Assembly: GCF_008297975.1 (NCBI RefSeq)
Contig: NZ_VLNY01000017.1
Coordinates: forward strand, 31,103 to 95,102
Length of the DNA stretch: 64,000 nucleotides
Direction of reading: 5' to 3'
From: Antrihabitans cavernicola
Lineage (GTDB): Bacteria > Actinomycetota > Actinomycetes > Mycobacteriales > Mycobacteriaceae
The first letter of the stretch is position 1, and each line of letters starts with the position of its first letter. Below the pieces are notes generated by a model. It made no database searches, was not told the origin of the DNA, and saw nothing but the letters and a program-made list of their open reading frames with translations. A program made the position numbers and the translations under genes. Below, one piece after another: positions 1 to 9,200 of the stretch.

Positions 1-1952
1 ATTCCAACCCCGGATTCTCCGTATCCGGTTTCGCCCGCGCCGCCCGAGACAACATTCTCGGTAAGGACAGCGCAGGCGGCGGTTCGACGATCACCCAGCA
101 GTACGTGAAGAACGCGCTGGTCGGCAACGAGCGGACGCTGACCCGCAAGATGCACGAGCTGGTGATCTCGTCGAAGATGGCCAGGCAGTGGAGCAAGGAC
201 GACATTCTCGCCGCCTACCTCAACACCATCTACTTCGGTCGCGGCGCGTACGGCATCTCGGCTGCGTCGAAGGCCTACTTCAACAAGCCGGTCGAGCAGC
301 TCAGCGTCGCCGAGGGCGCGGTGCTGGCCGCGACCATTCAGCAGCCGTCGAACCTGGATCCGGAGACCAACCCCAAGGGTGCGCAGGATCGCTGGAACTA
401 CGTTCTCGACGGCATGGTCGACGGCGGCAACCTGTCCGCGGCCGACCGCAAGACGATGCAGTACCCGCAGGTCGCCCCGGCCAACGCCGCCGCCGATCCG
501 AACCAGGACGCAGGCCCCGAAGGTCTGATCAAGGCGCAGGTCCTCAAGGAACTGCAATCGTCCGGTGTCTCGGAGCAGGACCTCAACACCGAGGGTCTGC
601 AGATCACCACGACCATCGATCCCAAGGCGCAGAACGCGGCGGTCAATGCTGCGAAGAACAATCTGGAAGGCGAATCGCCGGAACTGCGTTCGGCCGTGGT
701 GTCGATCGATCCCAAGAGCGGCGCGGTGCGGGCGTACTACGGCGGCACCGACGGCAAGGGCTTCGACTTCGCCAACTCCGGATTGCAGACCGGCTCGTCG
801 TTCAAGGTCTTCGGCCTCGCTGCCGCGCTCGATCAGGGCATCCCGCTGTCGAAGATGTTCGACTCGTCGCCGCTGACGGTCAACGGCATCGAGATCACGA
901 ACGTCGAGGGCGAGGCCTGCGGTACCTGCACCATCGCCGAGGCACTCAAGCGCTCGTTGAACACCAGCTTCTACCGGTTGGAGTTGTCGCTGAACAACGG
1001 CCCCGAGGCGATTGCCGACATGGCCCACAAGGCCGGAATCCCGGACGTCATTCCGGGCGTCGGCAAGTCGTTGGTGGAGCCCGACGGCGGCCCGCCGAAC
1101 AACGGCATCGTGCTCGGCCAGTACCAGTCGCGCCCGATCGACATGGCGTCCGCCTATGCGACGCTCGCGGATTCGGGTATGTATCACGCGCCGCACTTCG
1201 TGCAGAAGGTCGTCACCGCCGACGGCAACGTACTCCTGGATCGCGGTAATCCGCCGGGTGAGCAGCGCATCGACAAGGCCGTCGCCGACAACGTGACGTC
1301 GGCCATGGAACCGATCGCCGGCTACTCCAACGGCCACAACCTCAAGGGTGGGCGGCCGTCGGCGGCGAAGACCGGCACGACGCAGCTCGGCGACACCGGT
1401 GAAGACAAGGACGCGTGGATGATCGGCTTCACGCCGTCGCTGTCCACCGCGGTCTGGGTCGGAACCGAGCAGGGGCTGCCGCTGCGCACGTCGTACGGCG
1501 GACCGATGTACGGCTCGGGTGTTCCGTCCGATATCTGGAAGGCCACCATGGACGGTGCCTTGTCGGGCACCGACGTGGAGGACTTCCCGGACCCGGATCC
1601 GATCGGTGGTCAGGCAGGCGTACCCGAGTACACAGCGCCGTACGTCGCGCCGAAAACCACGCAGCAGCAACAGGCATCTGAGAAGCCGAGCGTGACCCAG
1701 TCGGCACCTGCGCCGATCGTGATCACGCCGTCGCCGGTGGAGATCCTGCCGGGCATCACCATTCCGGTGCCGGGGATCCAGCAGCAACCGCAGCCGCAAC
1801 AGTCCGTGCAACCGGGTCAGGCTGGCGGTGGCGCTGCGGGTGGCGGTGCGGAGCCCAATGCTGTGGAACCCGAGCAGGGCGGAGCAGGTGGGGCCGGAGC
1901 AGGCGGGGCAGCAGTACCGGGTGAACCGGCTGTGCCCGGCAGGCCCCGGTAG
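1..1952 (+). CDS. ponA1: Bifunctional class A penicillin-binding protein (PonA1-like), 5' end missing
   Basis: Peptidoglycan glycosyltransferase/transpeptidase anchored at the cytoplasmic membrane. The reading frame is open from the window edge (codons from base 3). It starts inside the GT51 domain, where the GGSTITQQYVKN motif is visible, so the N-terminus and membrane anchor lie upstream. The transpeptidase domain has the active-site SSFK (bases 795-806), an SLN triad and KTGT (from 1368). The C-terminal ~130 residues are Pro/Gln/Gly-rich, as in mycobacterial PonA1 tails. Followed by a Rv0051-like gene, as in M. tuberculosis. Family assignment is certain; orthology to ponA1 rests on synteny and tail type. 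Confidence 0.95.
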   Translation, partial: SNPGFSVSGFARAARDNILGKDSAGGGSTITQQYVKNALVGNERTLTRKMHELVISSKMARQWSKDDILAAYLNTIYFGRGAYGISAASKAYFNKPVEQLSVAEGAVLAATIQQPSNLDPETNPKGAQDRWNYVLDGMVDGGNLSAADRKTMQYPQVAPANAAADPNQDAGPEGLIKAQVLKELQSSGVSEQDLNTEGLQITTTIDPKAQNAAVNAAKNNLEGESPELRSAVVSIDPKSGAVRAYYGGTDGKGFDFANSGLQTGSSFKVFGLAAALDQGIPLSKMFDSSPLTVNGIEITNVEGEACGTCTIAEALKRSLNTSFYRLELSLNNGPEAIADMAHKAGIPDVIPGVGKSLVEPDGGPPNNGIVLGQYQSRPIDMASAYATLADSGMYHAPHFVQKVVTADGNVLLDRGNPPGEQRIDKAVADNVTSAMEPIAGYSNGHNLKGGRPSAAKTGTTQLGDTGEDKDAWMIGFTPSLSTAVWVGTEQGLPLRTSYGGPMYGSGVPSDIWKATMDGALSGTDVEDFPDPDPIGGQAGVPEYTAPYVAPKTTQQQQASEKPSVTQSAPAPIVITPSPVEILPGITIPVPGIQQQPQPQQSVQPGQAGGGAAGGGAEPNAVEPEQGGAGGAGAGGAAVPGEPAVPGRPR

Positions 1953-2012
1953 CCTCGGCGAGGTGGTGAGCGAACCGACGGTGCAGCGACTTGTCGGCCG
2001 GGGCGTCGCCCG

Positions 2013-3581
2013 GTGACGCAAGAGCGCGAATACGTGGCCCCGGCACCGGTTGCCGACGACCTACGTTCCGCCGACTGGCGTGATCTGCCCGGCACCAACG
2101 ACCCCCTGACCATCGAGTTGTCCTCGCTGGCAGGTGGTCCGGTCGGCAAGCACGCGCTGCTGGGTCGGACGCGGTTCTTCACGCCGATGCGCGTGATCAT
2201 GCTGCTCACGGTGATCTTCCTGGCTCTCGGCTGGTTCACCAAGATGGGCTGCATCCAGCAAGCCCCGTCCGGGCCGAACGGTGTACTCGGCCTCGACTGG
2301 TCGGGCAGCCGCCAGTACACGGCCATGTGCTACTCCGACACGGTGCCGCTCTACGGCGCCGAGCATCTCAACGAGGGCGCCTTCCCGTACAAGAAGTCGT
2401 GGCAGGAGAAGTCGCCCGACGGGGTCGTGCAGACGCGGTACATGGAGTACCCGGTGGTCGCCGGGATGTATCAGTACGTGTCGATGAAGCTGGCCAAGGC
2501 CTGGGATTCCGCCACCTTCCTTCCGCAGGCCATTCAGGTCGCGGTCTACTTCAACATCGTTGCCTTCGGCCTCGCCCTTGCGTGGTTGGTGACGGTCTGG
2601 GCCAGCAGTCTGCTTGCGGGACGGCGCATTTGGGACGGTGCGCTCATCGCGTGCTCGCCGCTGGTTGCGGTGCACGCGTTCACCAACTTCGATCCGCTGG
2701 CGACGGCGTTCGCGGCAGCGGGCCTGCTGGCGTGGTCGCGTAAGCGTCCCGTCCTGGCCGGGATATTGCTCGGCGTCGGCGGTGCGACCAAGCTGTATCC
2801 GCTCTTCCTGCTGTTGCCGCTGCTCCTGTTGTGTCTGCGGGTCGGCAAGATGCGGCCGTGGATGATCACCTTCTTCTCCGCGGTCGGCGCGTGGCTGGTG
2901 GTCAACCTGCCGATCGCCGCGCTGTTCTTCACCGGCTGGCGAGAGTTCTTCCGGCTCAACACCGATCGGCCCGCCGATCCGGATTCCATCTACAATGTCA
3001 TCACCTCGTTCACAGGTTGGCCCGGCTTCGACGGCGTTCTCGAAAGCTCGGACAAGCCGGTGATCCTCAACCTGGTGTCACTGCTGTTGTTCGCGGCGGT
3101 GTGCGTCGGCGTCGGCTACATCGCTCTGACCGCGTCGCGACGACCTCGGGTTGCGCAGCTGTGCTTTCTGCTGGTCGCGGGATTCCTGCTGACCAACAAG
3201 GTGTGGAGCCCGCAGTATTCGCTGTGGTTGGTGCCGTTGGCGGTGCTGGCACTGCCGCATCGCCGAATCCTCTTGACGTGGATGGCGATCGACGCGCTGG
3301 TATGGGTGCCACGGATGTACTACTACCTGGGTGAATCGAACAAGGGCTTGCCCGAGCAGTGGTTCACCGGTGCCGTCGTGCTGCGTGACATCGCGGTGAT
3401 CGGTCTGTGCGCGTTGATCGTTCGGCAGATCTACCGGCCGGACGAAGACATCGTTCGCTACGGATTCATCGACGACCCGGTCGGCGGTGTGCTCGATCAA
3501 GCCGCCGACGAACAGCCGAAGTGGTTGCCGACGTGGTTGCGGCCTCGAGCTCGAGAGCTCACCAGTCCCCCAGTCGGGTAA
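2013..3581 (+). CDS. GT87-family (DUF2029) integral membrane glycosyltransferase, Rv0051-like
   Basis: Polytopic membrane protein of 522 residues with a hydrophilic N-terminus of about 60 residues and then about a dozen hydrophobic segments. By family it is probably a polyprenyl-phosphomannose-dependent mannosyltransferase acting on cell-envelope glycans; the acceptor is unknown. Conserved stretches include CYSDTVPLYGAE, ATKLYPL, NKVWSPQ and YLWVPRMYY-like segments that I recognise from Rv0051. It lies directly behind the PBP gene as in mycobacteria. The start is a GTG at 2013; upstream GTGs are out of frame. Its 3' end overlaps the convergent LuxR-type gene by 23 bp. Confidence 0.88.
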   Translation: MTQEREYVAPAPVADDLRSADWRDLPGTNDPLTIELSSLAGGPVGKHALLGRTRFFTPMRVIMLLTVIFLALGWFTKMGCIQQAPSGPNGVLGLDWSGSRQYTAMCYSDTVPLYGAEHLNEGAFPYKKSWQEKSPDGVVQTRYMEYPVVAGMYQYVSMKLAKAWDSATFLPQAIQVAVYFNIVAFGLALAWLVTVWASSLLAGRRIWDGALIACSPLVAVHAFTNFDPLATAFAAAGLLAWSRKRPVLAGILLGVGGATKLYPLFLLLPLLLLCLRVGKMRPWMITFFSAVGAWLVVNLPIAALFFTGWREFFRLNTDRPADPDSIYNVITSFTGWPGFDGVLESSDKPVILNLVSLLLFAAVCVGVGYIALTASRRPRVAQLCFLLVAGFLLTNKVWSPQYSLWLVPLAVLALPHRRILLTWMAIDALVWVPRMYYYLGESNKGLPEQWFTGAVVLRDIAVIGLCALIVRQIYRPDEDIVRYGFIDDPVGGVLDQAADEQPKWLPTWLRPRARELTSPPVG

Positions 3582-3828
3582 TCCCGTCTTGCAGCGCGCG
3601 GGCGAACAGCGCTGCCTTGGTGGTCGCAGGGCGATCGACCGCCAAGTATTTGGCACGGATCCGACTCAGATGCGTGTTGATGGTGCCGATCGAAATGAAG
3701 AGGCTGCGTGCCGCGTCGACTTTCGAGTCCGAGCGAAACCACGCGAGCATCACCTCGATTTCGCGAGTGCTGAGCGCGGGTCGGCGCGGTGGTTCCGGTG
3801 ACGTGAGCAAAGTGAGCACAGCGGTCAT
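3559..3828 (-). CDS. Small stand-alone LuxR-type HTH protein
   Basis: 89-residue protein that is almost entirely a LuxR/GerE DNA-binding domain: LSTREIEVMLAW, then the recognition region GTINTHLSRIRAKY, then ATTKAALFARALQDGI. There is no receiver domain. The ATG at 3828 is chosen because GGGGAGAGG lies just upstream; longer versions of the frame would run through the promoter of the divergent WD40 gene. It closely resembles the small protein at 7691-8014 (about half the residues identical by eye over 70 positions) and more distantly the C-terminus of the response regulator at 10369-11085. The divergent arrangement suggests it regulates, or is co-controlled with, the STAND-WD40 gene. Confidence 0.85.
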   Translation of the reverse strand: MTAVLTLLTSPEPPRRPALSTREIEVMLAWFRSDSKVDAARSLFISIGTINTHLSRIRAKYLAVDRPATTKAALFARALQDGITRLGDW

Positions 3829-3974
3829 GCCTCTCCCCGTGTGTGAGAATCTCCCCTGTTCTGTTCGGCCGAACAGCCCGATTTCGATCGTGCGGTGACG
3901 GTGCGCCCCAGTCGATAGAAACCGCCGGGTCCGTACAAGTCCGTACAAACCCAGCGCGCTGACCTGCAGTTCTG

Positions 3975-3989
3975 TAGTGTCCAGTCGTG
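3975..3989 (+). promoter_or_regulatory. Putative -10 element for a leaderless mRNA of the WD40 gene
   Basis: TAGTGT at 3975-3980 is followed by six bases and then the GTG start at 3987. No Shine-Dalgarno sequence is visible. A TANNNT element about 6-7 bases before the start codon is the usual form of a leaderless actinobacterial transcript. Inferred, not proven. Confidence 0.45.
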
Positions 3990-6900
3990 CACGATCCTGC
4001 GCAGGCTCACACTCGCGAAGAGTTCGCCGACGCCCTGTCCGAGCTCCGCGTCGCCTCTGGATTCACGGTGCGTGAGCTTGCCGGAGCGGTGAGGTCGCAT
4101 CCGGGCACGGTGAGCGGCTGGTTCGTCGGCCATCACGTGCCGACAAAGCACAGCGAGTCCACGTTCCGAGAGCTGCTCGTCGCATGCGGTGTCGCTGGCG
4201 ATGCTCAAACACCGTGGATCGATGCAGTTCGACGATTGCGCCAAGCGCCGGGCGGCAAGCCGGGCGACACCAGCTGCCCCTACCGCGGGCTGGAGGCATT
4301 CCAGGAGCAGGACGCGGAGCTCTTCTTCGGTCGAGCCGAGCTGGCCGCCGATCTGACCGATCGTGTCCTGAGCGCCGACGGCCCGCGCATGATCGTGGTG
4401 ATCGGCGCATCGGGATCGGGCAAGTCGTCGTTGTTGCGAGCAGGTCTGGTGCCCGCGCTGGCCCGCCGCGAAGTCACGGCGTGCGTGACGTCGCCCGGTG
4501 AGCACCCATCGGTCGTCGAGCCAGCGGACGTCGTCGTCTACGACCAATTCGAAGAAGTGTGGAGCCTGTGCCGCGACGATGCCGAGCGCCGCACCTTCCT
4601 CGACGCTCTCGCGAAGGCAGCACCCGTGGTCGTGATCGGATTGCGCGCCGACTTCTACGCGCGCGCCGCCGAAGACGAAGCGTTGATTCCCGCGCTGCAA
4701 TCCGGTCCAGTCGTAGTGGGACCGTTGACCAGCGAGGCCCTGCGCGAGGTGATCGTCGAGCCTGCTCGCACTCGGGGCTGGTCGGTCGATGACGACCTGG
4801 TCCAGTTGCTGCTCACCGAGCTTGCCCCGCCGGGTTCTCGTTCGGCGCACGATATCGGCGCGCTCCCGCTGCTCTCACACGCCTTGCTCGGGACCTGGGA
4901 ACGCGCGCGCCGCAAGCGTTTGACGGTTGGCGCGTACACCGAGACCGGCGGCATCGCCGGTGCGGTCGAACAGTCGGCGGAGAAGGCCTATCTCTCGCTC
5001 AGCGCAACGCAGGCCGACATCGCACGACGCATCTTCCTGCGCCTCGTTCACGTCGACGAGACCGCCCAGACTCGGCGCACCGTTCATCGCGGCGAGCTGT
5101 TCTACGACGACGCCACTGCCGACGTCAACGCCGTCATCGACCGCTTCGCGTCGCATCGCCTGCTGACGGTCGAAGAGGAGTCGGTCGAGATTTCGCACGA
5201 AGCGTTGCTGCGCGCGTGGGGGCGACTGGGTGACTGGGTCGATGCAGATCGAACCGGTCTGGTCATTCATCGTCGACTCACCCGCGCGGCCGATCTCTGG
5301 CGGGAAAGCGGAAGGGACACAGGATCGTTGATGAGCGCGACCAGCCTGCCGCTGGTGCGCAATTGGGCCGAGACCAACAACGCCGATCTCAATGTTCTCG
5401 AACGCGAGTACCTGCAGGCCAGCATCGCCGAGCAAGAAAGCCGAACCGTCACCGAGCGGCGCCGTACCCGCAATCTGCGCAGGCTGGTCGGAGCGTTGGC
5501 GGTGGCATCGGTGATCGCTCTGGTGTTGGCGATCACCGCCTTCGTCGCCCGATCGAATGCAGGCGAGCAGCGATCGGTCGCCGAACGAGCGCGCGACGAC
5601 GCCATGTCTCGGCAAGTGGCGGCCGAGTCGATTCGCTTGCGTACCAAGGATCCTGCGCTCGCAGCCCAGCTGGCGTTGGCAGCGTATCGGGTGCGGCCGA
5701 CTGTGGCGGCGCGCTCGGCGCTGCTCGATTCGACGGCTGTGGAGACGCCGGTTCGGCTGCTGAACGCGCCCGGTCGCACGCTGGTGGCGACCGGTAAGAA
5801 CGTCGACGCCGTCGCGACAGCGGGTGCAACAGTGCAATTGCTCAGCAATGTCGACGGTCACTTGCTGTCGACCATCACGCTGCCGGGTGGTGCTGCGGAG
5901 CCGAATGCTGTGGTGATCAACGACATTCGCGATCTACTGGTGGTCGCGGGCAAGCAGCACATCGAGATCTGGAACATCGCCGATCCGGCGAAGCCGAGTC
6001 GAGACGCGGCGCTGGACACCACGTACGTGATCAACGATCTCGCCATCAGCACGGACGGCACCAGACTCGCCGCCAGCGCTGCCGATGCGGACACGATTGC
6101 GGCCTGGAACATTGCCGACGCGACGCATCCCGCATCGCTTCCGGGTGCGGCGTTGCCGACCGATCTTGCCTCGCTCGCCTTCAGTCCCGACGGGCGATTC
6201 CTGGTGGCGTACGGCGGTCAGGCCGCGCTGCGCATCTGGCCGACCGACGCCATGGCGGCATCTCCTTTGGTCGACATTGCGGGAGACGGCTCGACCAACC
6301 AGGTGCAGGCTGTGGCCTTCAGCCCGGATGGGAAGACGATCGCCGCGGCGATGCGCTCAGCCGAGGTGCGGCGGTGGCAATTCGACGATCCGGCTCACCC
6401 GGCCCCGCTCCCCTCGCTGACAGGTTTCACCAGCTATGTCAACGACGTCGCGTACAGCCCGGACGGCAAGCACGTCGCCGCGGGCAGCTCGGACAACTCG
6501 GTACGAGTGTGGAACACCGAAACCGCTGCGCTGGAACATGTTCTGCCGGGAGCGGTGACGCTGGAGTCGGTCAGGTTCGACGCGGCGGGTACCACGATCA
6601 TCACCGGTTCCGACGACGGTAGCGCTCGGCTGTGGCACCTGCCGGGCCCAGTGCTCTCGTCCGCGACCTCGACGATCTTCCAGACGCCTTTCGACAAGGC
6701 AGGAACGACGTTGCTGGTGGGTGTCGGCTCCAAGGATCCGGGCCCGCATCTGTGGAACATCGGCGATCCGAGCAATCCCGTCGAGCGTGGGCGGCTCGGT
6801 GCGGGGCCGGGCGATGTGGTGACGGGTGCGGTCGGTGTGAGTGCAGACGGTGCGTTGGCCGCGGTCGGCACCGCCGCCGGCCGCGTGGCCCTGTGGAACA

Positions 6901-7685
6901 TCGCCGTCGATCCGCCGCAGCTCGAAGGAACGCCGTTCGCCGCGACCTCGACTTTGGTTGCGGGCATTGCGTTTCGGCCGGACGGAACGGTGTTGGCGGT
7001 GTCGGGACAGGACGGCAACGACGTGACGCTGTGGAACACCGCCGCACCGGCGGCCGCCACCCAACTTGCGAAATTGGACGCGGGCGACCTACCGGAACTG
7101 TCGGCGTTCAGCCCGGACGGCACGATCCTCGCGGTCGCGACGGTCGCCAACGTGGTCCGGCTGTGGAATGTCTCCGATCCCGCTGCGCCACAGCCGTTGC
7201 CGTCGCTGACCGGGTTCGGCAACGATGTCCTTGCGGTCGCGTTCAGCCCGGACGGCAAGACGATCGCCGCGGGCGGATCGGATCGGCAGGTTCGCATGTT
7301 CGATGTGTCCGACGCCGCCAAGCCGAACTTGATCGGCATTGCGACGGGGCCGGTGGGCGCGATCAAGTCGTTGAACTTCGCGCCACGCGGTGATCGCTTG
7401 GCCGCCGGCGTCGAGGATGCGCTGTGGGTTTGGGACACAACGGATCCCGCGCAGCCGACCGGGTATGCCACGCTCACCGCGTACGCCGGCGACCTCAACG
7501 ATGCGACGTTCGGTCATGGCGGCGACGTCCTGGCAGGTGCAGGGCCGGACAAAACCGTCCGTCTCTGGGCAACCGACCCCGATGCCGTCGCAAATCGGTT
7601 GTGCGCCAGCGGAAGTACGGCGCTGACCGAAGACGAACGAGATCGGTATCTCCCCGGTGTTCCCGTCGGCAGCCTGTGCCCCTGA
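3987..7685 (+). CDS. HTH - STAND ATPase (nSTAND1) - transmembrane - WD40 propeller protein
   Basis: Signal-transducing NTPase of 1232 residues. Domains in order: XRE-like HTH (about 5-65); nSTAND1 NTPase opening with CPYRGLEAFQEQDAELFFGR, Walker A GASGSGKS (about 140-147) and Walker B VVYDQFEE (about 183-190); one hydrophobic helix (about 499-522); a helical linker; then about 600 residues of WD40 blades, many containing a SPDGK-type turn. If the helix spans the membrane, the HTH and ATPase are cytosolic and the propeller is outside. Family knowledge suggests ligand-triggered, nucleotide-dependent assembly; the ligand and target are unknown. A small LuxR-type gene lies 158 bp upstream and another 5 bp downstream, both on the opposite strand. 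Confidence 0.9.
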   Translation: MHDPAQAHTREEFADALSELRVASGFTVRELAGAVRSHPGTVSGWFVGHHVPTKHSESTFRELLVACGVAGDAQTPWIDAVRRLRQAPGGKPGDTSCPYRGLEAFQEQDAELFFGRAELAADLTDRVLSADGPRMIVVIGASGSGKSSLLRAGLVPALARREVTACVTSPGEHPSVVEPADVVVYDQFEEVWSLCRDDAERRTFLDALAKAAPVVVIGLRADFYARAAEDEALIPALQSGPVVVGPLTSEALREVIVEPARTRGWSVDDDLVQLLLTELAPPGSRSAHDIGALPLLSHALLGTWERARRKRLTVGAYTETGGIAGAVEQSAEKAYLSLSATQADIARRIFLRLVHVDETAQTRRTVHRGELFYDDATADVNAVIDRFASHRLLTVEEESVEISHEALLRAWGRLGDWVDADRTGLVIHRRLTRAADLWRESGRDTGSLMSATSLPLVRNWAETNNADLNVLEREYLQASIAEQESRTVTERRRTRNLRRLVGALAVASVIALVLAITAFVARSNAGEQRSVAERARDDAMSRQVAAESIRLRTKDPALAAQLALAAYRVRPTVAARSALLDSTAVETPVRLLNAPGRTLVATGKNVDAVATAGATVQLLSNVDGHLLSTITLPGGAAEPNAVVINDIRDLLVVAGKQHIEIWNIADPAKPSRDAALDTTYVINDLAISTDGTRLAASAADADTIAAWNIADATHPASLPGAALPTDLASLAFSPDGRFLVAYGGQAALRIWPTDAMAASPLVDIAGDGSTNQVQAVAFSPDGKTIAAAMRSAEVRRWQFDDPAHPAPLPSLTGFTSYVNDVAYSPDGKHVAAGSSDNSVRVWNTETAALEHVLPGAVTLESVRFDAAGTTIITGSDDGSARLWHLPGPVLSSATSTIFQTPFDKAGTTLLVGVGSKDPGPHLWNIGDPSNPVERGRLGAGPGDVVTGAVGVSADGALAAVGTAAGRVALWNIAVDPPQLEGTPFAATSTLVAGIAFRPDGTVLAVSGQDGNDVTLWNTAAPAAATQLAKLDAGDLPELSAFSPDGTILAVATVANVVRLWNVSDPAAPQPLPSLTGFGNDVLAVAFSPDGKTIAAGGSDRQVRMFDVSDAAKPNLIGIATGPVGAIKSLNFAPRGDRLAAGVEDALWVWDTTDPAQPTGYATLTAYAGDLNDATFGHGGDVLAGAGPDKTVRLWATDPDAVANRLCASGSTALTEDERDRYLPGVPVGSLCP

Positions 7686-7690
7686 GGCGG

Positions 7691-8014
7691 CTACAGTTCG
7701 TCGAGTTCGATGATGCGGTCCTGCAGGGCGCGCGCCAGGAGTGCCGTCTTGGTGGCCGCTACTCGGCCGACGGCCTCGTACTTCGATCGAATCCGGGTGA
7801 GGTGGGTGTTGACAGTACCGAGCGACAGATATAGCGCACGGGCGACGTCGTTCTTGGAGTCGAGAAGCAGCCAGGTGCGGAGCACTTCTTTCTCGCGGTC
7901 CGACAGATGAGGCACGACGACGCTGCGCGTTTCGGCAGCGGCGACTTCGTGTTGCAGATGATTGAGCAGATCTCGGGACGTCGAATGCGCACGCTCTTGA
8001 CGAAGGGTAGCCAC
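7691..8014 (-). CDS. Small LuxR-type HTH protein
   Basis: 107 residues. A ~35-residue leader is followed by a LuxR/GerE HTH: LSDREKEVL, GTVNTHLTRIRSKYEAVG, ATKTALLARALQDRI. It starts at GTG 8014 behind GGGGAGGAAACCA. It is the last gene of the minus-strand signalling cluster, 73 bp after the kinase-like membrane protein, and ends 5 bp from the convergent WD40 gene. It is a near-paralogue of the protein at 3559-3828. Without a receiver domain, its activity must be set by protein contact, abundance or the neighbouring two-component genes (inference). Confidence 0.85.
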   Translation of the reverse strand: MATLRQERAHSTSRDLLNHLQHEVAAAETRSVVVPHLSDREKEVLRTWLLLDSKNDVARALYLSLGTVNTHLTRIRSKYEAVGRVAATKTALLARALQDRIIELDEL

Positions 8015-8087
8015 TGGTTTCCTCCCCTAATTACCTTGTGCACCAGTTGATCTGGTGCCTCCGCCGCTACCCCGATAGCGGTGAAGC

Positions 8088-9200
8088 TCAATGTATGCCT
8101 TTGCCGGGCATCGTGGTATCCGAATCTTCCAAGCCCAGTGTTGTGGGGTCAAAGTTACCCACGCTAACGAACTGATCCGAATGCACCACGCCTGCGCGGT
8201 CGACCTCCACGTGGTACTCGGAATCGCCGTCGTTGACCAGAATCGTCGCAACCATCGGACGGCCGGGTGGCAGCACACGTGCGGACACTTTGCCGCTACG
8301 TGCAAGTGTCAGTGCGGATCTCGCGGCCCCGCGCGCGGACTCCCGGACAGATGGCGTCGAGTCGTCCAGGCCGCCGTCGTCGAGAAGCACAACGGTGACG
8401 CCCCGCCGACGTGCCTCGCGCGCGGCGTCGGCGACCCCGTCGTCGATCAGCAGTCCCGCGCGCAATCGATCGCGCAGGCGGGCTTCGAGGAGACGACAGT
8501 CGTCTTGCTCCGCGCGGGACAAGGGCCGACCGCTCGCGATGACTTCCAGCAGTGGACGTGCGATCACGTCCAGACGATCGAGTTGCGCGTCACGTTCCTC
8601 GAGGACTGCGGCACTCGCGGCCTCCGATGCGGCACTGAGGTTGGCTTGCTCGCGCAGCTGGAATATCGATCGCGCGGTCGGGCGGACGGTGTATGCGAAG
8701 AAGGTCGCCATCAGTAATGGTGCGATGTCGACCGCTGATTGTGTGAGGCCCGTCAACGCACCCTGTCCGGTCACGACGCACCAGCCGATGTAGACGGCGA
8801 ATCGGCAGGCCAGCCCGATCCATGCCCACACGACGGCGCCGCGGACACACATGAACGTCAGGTAGGCCACGGTTGCTGCGAAGAACCAGTGCTGCTGGGC
8901 GTTGAAGGGCGGGGTGGGTAGTTGGCTGACCACCAGCAGAGCCATGACGGGACTGGCTGCGGCAAGCAGCGCACCCGCCCAGGTCGGTAACGGATCGCCA
9001 GGCAGGTACATGACGCCGAGTGCTGCGACAGCAAAGAGAACCGCGGCAAGAACGATGACCCAGATGTGGTCGACCCCCTCGTCGTTCCACAGTCCCATCG
9101 ACAGGCAGGTCGCGAAGAACATGCCGACCAGCAACCATGCCGCCGGACTACGCAGTCGCAGGATGTCGCGAACATCTTGGCTGACAACGGGGTTCGGCAT
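8088..9200 (-). CDS. Membrane protein resembling a degenerate sensor kinase
   Basis: 370 residues from the ATG at 9200. About six hydrophobic segments fill the first half. A helical region follows (EERDAQLDRLDVIARPLLE onwards) that resembles the dimerisation helices of NarL-type kinases. The C-terminal part is where an ATPase domain would sit, but I see no clear N, G1 or G2 boxes. The start codon overlaps the stop of the upstream kinase gene (TGATG), implying translational coupling. Probably an accessory or inactive partner subunit of the adjacent kinase; function otherwise unknown. Confidence 0.7.
   Translation of the reverse strand: MPNPVVSQDVRDILRLRSPAAWLLVGMFFATCLSMGLWNDEGVDHIWVIVLAAVLFAVAALGVMYLPGDPLPTWAGALLAAASPVMALLVVSQLPTPPFNAQQHWFFAATVAYLTFMCVRGAVVWAWIGLACRFAVYIGWCVVTGQGALTGLTQSAVDIAPLLMATFFAYTVRPTARSIFQLREQANLSAASEAASAAVLEERDAQLDRLDVIARPLLEVIASGRPLSRAEQDDCRLLEARLRDRLRAGLLIDDGVADAAREARRRGVTVVLLDDGGLDDSTPSVRESARGAARSALTLARSGKVSARVLPPGRPMVATILVNDGDSEYHVEVDRAGVVHSDQFVSVGNFDPTTLGLEDSDTTMPGKGIH

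Noticed and set aside
3825..4850. 341-codon minus-strand frame
   Set aside because: Antisense of the STAND ATPase domain; only the 89-residue LuxR frame at 3559-3828 has real motifs and a ribosome-binding site.
3987..7685. Calling the STAND-WD40 protein an anti-phage defence system
   Set aside because: No nuclease, TIR or other effector domain is present; the HTH favours a regulatory role and no defence genes adjoin.
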